Assembly (NCBI GenBank): GCA_013286595.1
Contig: JABDFI010000007.1
Location: 1 to 55,273 of the forward strand
Direction of reading: 5' to 3'
DNA from: Chlamydiota bacterium
GTDB lineage: Bacteria; Chlamydiota; Chlamydiia; Chlamydiales; Rhabdochlamydiaceae
DNA length: 55,273 nucleotides
The notes beneath the pieces are model-generated. The model was not told where the DNA came from. It saw nothing but the letters and a program-made list of their open reading frames with translations, and made no database searches. This document shows, piece by piece, positions 48,393 to 55,273 of this stretch. Numbering within the stretch: the stretch's first letter is position 1; every line of letters starts with the position of its first letter. Position numbers and translations under genes: made by a program.

Positions 48393-50492
48393 ATGTTAAC
48401 ATTTAAAAAACACCACATGACAGTATCTGTTGGTGGAAAAGAAATCACGTTTGAAACAGGAAAAATTGCGCGCCAAGCGAATGCAGCTGTAATAGTACGA
48501 TCAGGAGAGACCATTCTCCTTGCCACCGCCTGTTCAGCTTCCTCCGCAACCGAAACAGATTTTCTCCCGTTGCGCGTGGACTATCAAGAAAAATTCTCTT
48601 CAACTGGAAAAACCCTCGGTGGCTTTATCAAGCGAGAAGGACGCCCTACTGAACGAGAAATTCTTGTCAGCCGCTTGATCGACAGACCTATTCGCCCCAT
48701 GTTTGAAAATGGCTTTTACGATGAAGTTCAATTACTGGCCTATGTGCTCTCTTATGATGGAGTACATTCCCCTGAACCATTAGCCATTTGCGGTGCTTCA
48801 GCAGCACTTGTCATTTCAGATATCCCCTTGATTAAGCCCATTGGAGCCGTCCGTGTAGGCATGATCAATGATCTCTTCGTCCTCAACCCTACAATTGAAG
48901 AACAGAAAAAATCAAAACTCGACCTAATGATTGCAGGCACAGAAGATGCTATTCTAATGATCGAAGGATACGCTGATTTTCTAACGGAAGAGCAAATTCT
49001 TACTGCCGTTAATGAAGGGCACGCCGGTATTAAAACCATTTGCCAAGCACTACTAGATTGGCAAAAACTCTGTGGAAAAGAAAAAGATCGCTCTTCTCTT
49101 CGCGTCGAACCTAAAGAACTCATTGAAGAGATGCACACGCAAATCTATCCGCGACTTGACGAAGCTCTGCGTCTAAGAGATAAAAAAGCTCGAGAAGCAG
49201 CTGTCAGTGCCTTATCTAATGAATTGCTTGAAAAACATCTCAATGAAGTTCCTCTTAAATACAGTAAAATAACCGTTCTCTCTTCGTTTAAAAAAGTGCA
49301 AGCGAGCATTCTGCGAAAAATGATCCTCGCTGAAAATCATCGCAGTGATGGCCGTAATAGAGATCAGGTGCGAGCTATTGACATCGAAATGTCCATTTTA
49401 CCTAGGACACACGGAAGCGCTCTCTTTACACGTGGTGAAACACAAGCTATTGCAGTCTGTACACTCGGCAGCGAAAACATGGCGCAGCGTTCTGAAAATC
49501 TCGAGGGAGAAGTTTCATCACGCTTTTATTTGCAGTATTTCTTCCCACCCTTCTCTGTAGGTGAAGTCGGAAGAATGGGTGCACCTGGCCGTCGCGAAGT
49601 TGGACATGGAAAACTAGCTGAGCGCTCCTTAGCCATGATCATTCCTTCAGCAGAAACGTTTCCTTATGTCGTCCGTTTAGAATCTAACATCACTGAGTCA
49701 AACGGCTCTTCCTCTATGGCCTCTGTTTGTGGCGGATGCTTAGCCCTGATGGATGCTGGCGTGCCCGTCAAGCGACCTATTGCTGGAATTGCGATGGGAC
49801 TCATCCTCGAAGGAGATCAATATGCCATTCTTTCAGACATCCTCGGAGTTGAAGATGCCTTAGGTGACATGGACTTTAAGATCGCCGGCGACGCACATGG
49901 TATTAGCGCTTTCCAACTCGACATCAAAGTTGAAGGAATTACCCCTCACATCATGGAAGTTGCTTTAGCTCAAGCTAAACAGGGACGCCTTCATATCCTC
50001 AGCAAAATGTTAGCTGTTTGCCCCAAGCCAAAAGCCGATCTCTCTAGCTATGCTCCAAGAATTGAAACCATTCAGATTAAGCCAAGTAAGATTGGAACGC
50101 TCATTGGGCCTGGAGGCAAGCAAATTCGAGCGATTGTTGAGGAGACGGGTGTTCAAATAGATATTGATGACAATGGCTTAGTTAGCATTGCAGCTACTAA
50201 TAATGAAGCGATGCAACGAGCTAAAGAGATTGTTGCCAATCTAACAAGTGAAGTTGAAATCGGTAAAACCTATAAGGGACGCGTTGTCTCGATTGTGCCT
50301 TTTGGATGCTTTGTAGAAATCTTCGGAAAAGAAGGGCTCTGCCACATCTCAGAACTTTCCCACACACGTGTGGCGAATGTTGCTGATGTAGTCAAACAAG
50401 GTGAAATGATTGAAGTAAAAGTGATCGATGTCAACGATCGCGGCCAAATCAAACTCAGTCACAAAGCTCTCCTTGCAGCACCTGTTAAATAA
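48393..50492 (+). CDS. pnp: Polyribonucleotide nucleotidyltransferase (PNPase)
   Basis: 699 residues from ATG 48393, after AAGGAG; an upstream frame from 48327 is rejected. It is a 3'-5' phosphorolytic RNase. Two RNase PH-like domains (GKIARQANAAVIVRSGETIL, then RTHGSALFTRGETQAIAVCT and FPYVVRLESNITESNGSSSM), KH domain GTLIGPGGKQIRAIVEETG and S1 domain KTYKGRVVSIVPFGCFVEI near the C-terminus. This is the normal length and order. Terminated by the hairpin at 50497. Confidence 0.97.
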   Translation: MLTFKKHHMTVSVGGKEITFETGKIARQANAAVIVRSGETILLATACSASSATETDFLPLRVDYQEKFSSTGKTLGGFIKREGRPTEREILVSRLIDRPIRPMFENGFYDEVQLLAYVLSYDGVHSPEPLAICGASAALVISDIPLIKPIGAVRVGMINDLFVLNPTIEEQKKSKLDLMIAGTEDAILMIEGYADFLTEEQILTAVNEGHAGIKTICQALLDWQKLCGKEKDRSSLRVEPKELIEEMHTQIYPRLDEALRLRDKKAREAAVSALSNELLEKHLNEVPLKYSKITVLSSFKKVQASILRKMILAENHRSDGRNRDQVRAIDIEMSILPRTHGSALFTRGETQAIAVCTLGSENMAQRSENLEGEVSSRFYLQYFFPPFSVGEVGRMGAPGRREVGHGKLAERSLAMIIPSAETFPYVVRLESNITESNGSSSMASVCGGCLALMDAGVPVKRPIAGIAMGLILEGDQYAILSDILGVEDALGDMDFKIAGDAHGISAFQLDIKVEGITPHIMEVALAQAKQGRLHILSKMLAVCPKPKADLSSYAPRIETIQIKPSKIGTLIGPGGKQIRAIVEETGVQIDIDDNGLVSIAATNNEAMQRAKEIVANLTSEVEIGKTYKGRVVSIVPFGCFVEIFGKEGLCHISELSHTRVANVADVVKQGEMIEVKVIDVNDRGQIKLSHKALLAAPVK

Positions 50493-50496
50493 GTAC

Positions 50497-50530
50497 TTAA
50501 CTGCTTCTCTCTTACGAGAGAAGCAGTTAA
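50497..50530 (+). terminator. pnp terminator-like hairpin
   Basis: 15-bp perfect stem TTAACTGCTTCTCTC / GAGAGAAGCAGTTAA, loop TTAC, immediately after the pnp stop. The downstream T-run is short, so termination may be partial or the stem may protect the 3' end. Confidence 0.75.
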
Positions 50531-50581
50531 TTCCTATAGAATTGCATTTATTTAATTAAATATTCTAAATAATATTTAACA

Positions 50582-50642
50582 TTGACATGCAATAAAATGA
50601 CACTTAAATTAAATCACTATCTTATAATAGTGAGGTTTAACA
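50582..50642 (+). promoter_or_regulatory. Promoter region and RBS of the F-box/LRR gene
   Basis: TTGACA at 50582-50587 and a TATAAT at 50623-50628 are both present, but their spacing is too long, so one of them pairs with a weaker partner. A GAGG ribosome site lies 8 nt before the ATG at 50643. The upstream region is very AT rich, as usual for acquired effector genes. Confidence 0.4.
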
Positions 50643-51929
50643 ATGTCATTATCCAGCTTAGTTCCTTTAACTTTACAACCAACTGCGCAGCCAGCGTCTG
50701 TGCTTGTCCCTCCACAAACTACTCCTAAACACGCAATGGGTATACAGGCTCTCCCTAGCGCCGTTTTCGGACGTATATTAAGCTTCCTTCCTGCACGAGA
50801 AATAACTCGCACACTTCATCATGTATGCCAAGATTGGCGTAATCTAGCTCTGGTCAATGACGGCTGTCTAGATCTTTCTGAACTGCGCGATTTATCGGAT
50901 AGCGGTCTTAAAACTATTCTTGATAAAGCAAGTGGTACTCGCATTACATCTATCAGCCTATCTAATTGCAAGAAAATCACAGATGCTGGTCTTGCCCATC
51001 TAGCAGAACTCCCATCTCTATATTCACTTAATCTAAGCATGTGCGATAACATTACAGATGCAGGCCTTGCCCATCTAGCAAAACTCACACTCTTAAGCTC
51101 ACTTGATCTAAGAAGGTGCACAAATATCACAGATGCTGGCATTGCCCATCTATCAAAACTCGCACTCTTAAGTTCACTTAATCTAAGCATATGCCCAAAC
51201 ATCACAGATGTGGGACTTGCCCATCTAGCAACTCTCACACTCTTAAGCTCACTTGATCTAAGCGGGTGGAGCCACATCCCAGTAAGCTCACGTGGTCTAA
51301 ACTGGAACGAAAACATCACAGATGCTGGACTTGCCCATCTATCAAAACTTACAGCTTTAAGATCTCTTAATCTCAGCGCGTGCATAAACATCACTGATGC
51401 TGGCCTTGCCCATCTAGCAACTCTCACGTCTCTAAGCTCGCTTCTACTAGATTATCCAAGGGCTTCCTCGGATGCTGCAAGAGCTTTTAATGCAAAACTG
51501 ATTCCTGTCGAATTTAAAGACGTTCCATTCAGAGATAAAATGGATTATTACATCTACATGCTGGCTTCACAGCCCAAAGGAGGCGATGAATGGGGGAAAA
51601 AGAACCGTTATGTTGATTTTGATCGTCTAAAATTAGCGCAAGCACTTGCTAATTTGGAATTATCACGTCCAGTCTTTTTCAAAGAGCAATCAATTGAACC
51701 TTTGCTGGATCTCATCAATCAACTAAGCTCTACGGATCAGCTTGATCAGTCGTTGAACAAATTACCAGAAGAAACAAGAAATGCTATTTTTTACCAAGTC
51801 TATCAACAAGCTCCTGAGCCAAAAGGTGGCGATCAATGGGGTGAAAAGCATCGCTTTGATGATCTAGCATGGTTTAGGTTGGCTGTGATCGAGGTGATCA
51901 AAAGTCGCGTTCTTTATTCCATGAACTAA
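50643..51929 (+). CDS. F-box and leucine-rich-repeat protein (candidate host-directed effector)
   Basis: A 428-residue protein. F-box-like domain at about 38-75 (LPSAVFGRILSFLPAREITR, then HVCQDWRNLAL), followed by about seven leucine-rich repeats of ~25 residues with the FBXL-type form DAGLAHLAKLTLLSSLDLRRCTNIT (about 96-275; one repeat carries a 13-residue insertion at SHIPVSSRGLNWN). The C-terminal ~150 residues contain two copies of PKGGD(E/Q)WG(K/E)K(N/H)R. This is a eukaryote-like design, F-box plus LRR, used by cytosolic bacterial effectors to join host SCF ubiquitin ligases; no secretion signal is visible by eye. It runs tail to tail with ftsH (4-nt overlap). Confidence 0.88.
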   Translation: MSLSSLVPLTLQPTAQPASVLVPPQTTPKHAMGIQALPSAVFGRILSFLPAREITRTLHHVCQDWRNLALVNDGCLDLSELRDLSDSGLKTILDKASGTRITSISLSNCKKITDAGLAHLAELPSLYSLNLSMCDNITDAGLAHLAKLTLLSSLDLRRCTNITDAGIAHLSKLALLSSLNLSICPNITDVGLAHLATLTLLSSLDLSGWSHIPVSSRGLNWNENITDAGLAHLSKLTALRSLNLSACINITDAGLAHLATLTSLSSLLLDYPRASSDAARAFNAKLIPVEFKDVPFRDKMDYYIYMLASQPKGGDEWGKKNRYVDFDRLKLAQALANLELSRPVFFKEQSIEPLLDLINQLSSTDQLDQSLNKLPEETRNAIFYQVYQQAPEPKGGDQWGEKHRFDDLAWFRLAVIEVIKSRVLYSMN

Positions 51930-54667
51930 ATCTGCTGGGGATTGGGTTGATCGGTGATGCGTGTAGGTGGAACATCACTGATCGATTCTGGAGGAGGTGG
52001 AGGAGTTTTACACTGAAGCTCTTTTGCAGTTTTCATGCGAAGTTTCTTCTTATCCGTATTCCACGTACCATTCATGATCTCTAGAACATCATCCTTATCA
52101 AGAGTTTCGAACTCAATTAACATATCAGTCATGAGTTGAACTTGATCCCGATGAGCTAAGATGAGCTCTTTAGCATAAGCATGAGCTTCATCCATGAACT
52201 TACGCACTTCTTCATCGATGGTTTTTGCAGTCTCTTCCGAATAACTCTTCTCTTGACGATTTTGCATGCCTAAATATTGACCGGATTCCGTGCGCTCATC
52301 ATAAGATACAGTACCCAATTTCTCAGTCATCCCCCATTCACACACCATGCTTCTTACGATACGTGTGGCTTGGGTGATATCCATCTGAGCGCCGCTCGAC
52401 ATATCGCCTACAAAGATCTCTTCAGCAACGCGACCTCCCATCAATACCGCTAACTGATCGATGAGCTCTTTTTTCCAGTAGCTTAAACGATTTTTCTTAG
52501 GCATAAAATGCGTAGCACCTAAAGAGAAGCCTCGAGGTATGATCGTGACTTTATCCACAGGGTCAGAATGTTTGACGCAGAGAGCTACGACGGCATGGCC
52601 AGATTCATGGTAAGCAGTTGTGCTCTTTTCGTTGACATCCATTTCGAGGCTACGGCGCTCTTTGCCATAACGGACCTTGTCGCACGCTTCTATCGCTTCG
52701 CCATCTGTTACAGCTGCGCGTCCACGTCGAGCGGCAAGAAGAGCTGCTTCATTTAAAATGTTCATCAGATCCGCGCCAGAAGAGCCTGGGGTATTACGAG
52801 CAATATGCATCAAATCAACGGAACTATCGAGCTTGATTTTACGCGCATGGACCTTTAAGATCTCAAATCGCCCTTTTACATCAGGAAGATCGATCACAAT
52901 TCTTCGGTCAAACCGACCCGGTCTTAGGAGAGCTTTGTCAAGAACGTCAGGGCGGTTAGTTGCAGCAATCAGTATCACACCTTCATTCGTATCAAATCCA
53001 TCCATCTCAACGAGCAATTGGTTGAGCGTCTGTTCTCTTTCATCGTGGCCACCGCCAATTCCTGAGCCGCGATGACGACCTACAGCATCGATCTCATCAA
53101 TAAAGATAATACAAGGAGCTTGCTTCTTCGCTTGATCAAAGAGATCGCGGATACGGCTAGCACCAACCCCTACAAACATCTCGACAAAATCTGAGCCGGA
53201 GATAAAGAAGAAGGGGCGATCAGCTTCTCCTGCGACAGCTTTAGCAATCAACGTTTTTCCAGTCCCTGGAGAACCTACCATCAGCACACCTTTAGGGATA
53301 CGTGCACCCAAGTTGGTGTATTTTGTCGGATCTCTCAAGAAATCGACAATCTCTTGCAACTCTTCTTTCGCCTCTTCACATCCAGCAACATCTTTAAAAG
53401 TGATTTTATTCTGTTCTTTATTGAGGATTTTGGCCGGTGATTTTCCAAAATTCATCGCATTGGAACCAACTCCTTTCATCTGTCTTGAGAAGATGAAATA
53501 GAGCATAAGGACGACCAGAACGACGGGAAGGATGGTCAAGAGATAGCTAAAATAATTTGGTGAGGGCTCGACGCTCTTAAATGTTTTCTCTAAGACGAGA
53601 TTGCGAGGTTGATCAGGAGCTTTAAAGAAGGCTCCTTTATTTAGGGCAAAGTTATCCCATTCTTGCTTTGCTTGAGCATACCAATGACCGAAGACCTCTG
53701 TATCTTGTTTTTCAAGAGCACGCGACGAGAGTTCTTGGTTATTAAAATACCAGGTAACATTGGCGACACTTTGCCTTGCCTTATCCAGTTGAGCATCGTT
53801 TTTTTCTAACTCATCAGCAAAGAAAGTATATTGCTCCAATTGCGCTTTATAACTTCTAACGCTTCGCAAGGGCAATAAACGGATATTGTTCTGCTCGCTA
53901 TTTAACTCAGCTACGATTTCATCTAATTGAGTGAGTGCATTGCGGTAGACAGAAAGCTGTTCTTGAGCGGAAAGAGAGGTTGCTTGAGAAACTTCTTGCT
54001 CGAGAGTTTTTAGCTGCTGCTTCATTCCCTCACCGCCTATCCCTAAGGCTGGGGAACGGAATCGATCAATGAGAGTTAAAAGATCTTTTCCATAAGCAGT
54101 AACCGCAACGAGATTCGCTTCTTTAGAGAGAGCTGGAAAAATGGTTTCAAGAGCAGCTAAACTAGATATTTCTCTATCTGAGAGCGATTTGAGGATAATG
54201 GCATGATCTTTGTCTGCTGAATTATAGAGGGGATCTACAACGACATAACCCCCTTTTGGCAAGGGCTGACCGCTGAGATGCAGAAAAAGGTCGGCAGCAG
54301 CGATGACATGTTGACGCGAATCCGCCAGTTCTTTGCTAATCTCTTTCTTTTGACCAACTAATTCATGATTGCGATTGAGGAGTTCCAGGTATCTAAAGCG
54401 GGTCTTCCCATCTTCGCTTGGCTTGTCCTTAAATTTTCCACTAAATGTGACGAGATTATCATTTAAGGCGATTTTTCGATTTTCTTCTCTTTGAATAAGG
54501 TCTAGATTGACTAAGTGTTCAACTTGATGGCTAAAGGCAATTTTAGCAGTGCGCTCACCACTCATATTCTGTATGGTCAGAATAATTAAAATGGCTGCGA
54601 CTAAAAAGAGGAAGAAGCCTCCGGGGAAACTCTTCTTGGAATCAGGCTTTAAGTTGTCATTACTCAT
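51926..54667 (-). CDS. ftsH: ATP-dependent zinc metalloprotease FtsH
   Basis: 913 residues from ATG 54667 (a GTG at 54679 is in frame), the length I recall for chlamydial FtsH and much longer than the 640-residue Escherichia coli enzyme. TM1 at about 16-36 ([15 protein letters not shown]), a long ~340-residue periplasmic helical region, TM2 at about 376-398 ([18 protein letters not shown]), then AAA+ ATPase with Walker [18 protein letters not shown] (about 466), [15 protein letters not shown] (Walker B), and [23 protein letters not shown]. The protease site [11 protein letters not shown] (HExxH, about 687) follows. The tail is Pro-rich. It degrades membrane and regulatory proteins. Confidence 0.97.
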   Translation of the reverse strand: MSNDNLKPDSKKSFPGGFFLFLVAAILIILTIQNMSGERTAKIAFSHQVEHLVNLDLIQREENRKIALNDNLVTFSGKFKDKPSEDGKTRFRYLELLNRNHELVGQKKEISKELADSRQHVIAAADLFLHLSGQPLPKGGYVVVDPLYNSADKDHAIILKSLSDREISSLAALETIFPALSKEANLVAVTAYGKDLLTLIDRFRSPALGIGGEGMKQQLKTLEQEVSQATSLSAQEQLSVYRNALTQLDEIVAELNSEQNNIRLLPLRSVRSYKAQLEQYTFFADELEKNDAQLDKARQSVANVTWYFNNQELSSRALEKQDTEVFGHWYAQAKQEWDNFALNKGAFFKAPDQPRNLVLEKTFKSVEPSPNYFSYLLTILPVVLVVLMLYFIFSRQMKGVGSNAMNFGKSPAKILNKEQNKITFKDVAGCEEAKEELQEIVDFLRDPTKYTNLGARIPKGVLMVGSPGTGKTLIAKAVAGEADRPFFFISGSDFVEMFVGVGASRIRDLFDQAKKQAPCIIFIDEIDAVGRHRGSGIGGGHDEREQTLNQLLVEMDGFDTNEGVILIAATNRPDVLDKALLRPGRFDRRIVIDLPDVKGRFEILKVHARKIKLDSSVDLMHIARNTPGSSGADLMNILNEAALLAARRGRAAVTDGEAIEACDKVRYGKERRSLEMDVNEKSTTAYHESGHAVVALCVKHSDPVDKVTIIPRGFSLGATHFMPKKNRLSYWKKELIDQLAVLMGGRVAEEIFVGDMSSGAQMDITQATRIVRSMVCEWGMTEKLGTVSYDERTESGQYLGMQNRQEKSYSEETAKTIDEEVRKFMDEAHAYAKELILAHRDQVQLMTDMLIEFETLDKDDVLEIMNGTWNTDKKKLRMKTAKELQCKTPPPPPESISDVPPTRITDQPNPQQI

Positions 54668-54890
54668 AATCTTAGACACATTTGCAGATTACAAAATTAA
54701 ACCAGCAGCGACAGTTTAAGTAAAGGACAACATGCCGCTGAAGATCTCTTTTAGAGACGAGCCTACCTATCTCGTTTTCCTGGAGAACTCTATAATTGCT
54801 TCAGCATAACAGATTAATATTATTCTGTCTTTTACTTATGTTGAATGTTTAATTTTATTTTTATAAGTTTTAACGGTTTAAAATTATAAT

Positions 54891-55273
54891 TTATTTTCCA
54901 ATCAGATTAAAAGTCATTCGCTTATTGTGGATGATGACCTCTCCTTTTGATGCAGCAACTCTTAAAGAAGCATCTCCAGCATGCCAAGCTTTCACTAGCC
55001 GCACAATGCTCTCACGACCTACTACCACTTTGCTTCTGCTCAACCACTCTTTGAGCAAAAACTGGAGTTCTATTTCATCTAACCCTTCCGGGAGATCCAC
55101 ATAACTTCCGTTTTCTGCATCTTGCTTAATTTCTTGAAGATACGGTTCAATTTTCTTTAAAAAATACCGACTAATTTCCTCGGCTGAGGTTCCTAAGTAG
55201 CATAAGTTGTCTACCACTTCTTTACCAAATCCTTGGGTCAGCATGGGGATAATCTGCGTTCTCATTCTCCCGC
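54891..55273 (-). CDS. tilS: tRNA(Ile)-lysidine synthetase TilS, C-terminal part (5' end outside the window)
   Basis: The C-terminal ~127 residues of a protein that continues past the window edge: ...GRMRTQIIPMLTQGFGKEVV is like the NR.R..IIP.L helix of TilS, followed by the C-terminal substrate-binding domain (LDEIELQFLLKEWLSRSK...NKRMTFNLIGK). TilS makes lysidine at the anticodon of tRNA-Ile(CAU). In chlamydiae it is the neighbour of ftsH. The ATP-binding N-terminus is not in the window. Confidence 0.85.
   Translation of the reverse strand, partial: GRMRTQIIPMLTQGFGKEVVDNLCYLGTSAEEISRYFLKKIEPYLQEIKQDAENGSYVDLPEGLDEIELQFLLKEWLSRSKVVVGRESIVRLVKAWHAGDASLRVAASKGEVIIHNKRMTFNLIGK

Noticed and set aside
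50819-51427. A 202-residue minus-strand reading frame over the LRR region
   Set aside because: It is the mirror of the repeat-rich F-box/LRR gene; its own repeats come from the LRR DNA repeats and it has no ribosome site or recognisable domain.
50980-51430. Regular ~75-bp DNA repeats that could suggest a CRISPR-like array
   Set aside because: They code in frame for leucine-rich repeats; unit length, variable spacing and conserved amino acids exclude CRISPR. No cas genes are present.

Overview
The window comes from a member of the Chlamydiae, most likely an amoeba-associated (Parachlamydiaceae-like) species. Two core blocks follow gene orders known from Chlamydia trachomatis. One is metG - small gene - gmk - (yicC) - rnhB - rplS - trmD - rpsP - ffh - prmC - prfA - rpmE, with a RecD-type helicase beside it. 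The other is tadA - rpsO - pnp - ftsH - tilS. FtsH starts at a site giving 913 residues, the length I recall for chlamydial FtsH. An F-box/LRR protein and an Inc-like membrane protein fit an intracellular symbiont of protists. The species assignment is inference; no rRNA is present.

Layout. 1-4.9 kb: edge-truncated Inc-like protein, LysR/Bcr-type efflux pair, orphan AbrB-type antitoxin, broken MFS gene. 5.0-11.7 kb: tightly overlapping seven-gene surface-glycan operon (methyltransferase, two sugar dehydratase/epimerases, sugar nucleotidyltransferase, two glycosyltransferases, membrane-anchored sulfotransferase). 11.8-17.9 kb: exported sedolisin protease, PurT, cytochrome P450 and an AraC regulator. 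17.9-21.9 kb: a graveyard of mobile-element-battered modules: a HigB toxin gene split by a 157-bp MITE with a 5-bp target duplication, its intact antitoxin, a frameshifted Fic remnant, and an MntA/HepT pair whose HepT is frameshifted. 21.9-33.4 kb: an integrative element of about 11.4 kb in the 3' end of a tRNA-Asn gene, bounded by 48-bp direct repeats. 33.4-55.3 kb: core genes plus a secreted EKGVFP-repeat protein, fold-back elements and the F-box/LRR protein.

The integrative element carries a tyrosine integrase, a second recombinase-like protein lacking its catalytic C-terminus, an AlpA-like protein, a Toprim/RecA-type primase-helicase and small phage-like genes. It has no virion structural genes, so it looks like a satellite or genomic island. 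At its far end is a cargo cassette: a C-protein-like regulator with paired operator repeats, a membrane-anchored DUF2829/Tad2-like protein, a 1035-residue helicase with six zinc-ribbon repeats, and a Schlafen-type AlbA_2/HATPase protein. This cassette is my best candidate for an undescribed (probably defence/counter-defence) system; the function is inferred from domains and context only.
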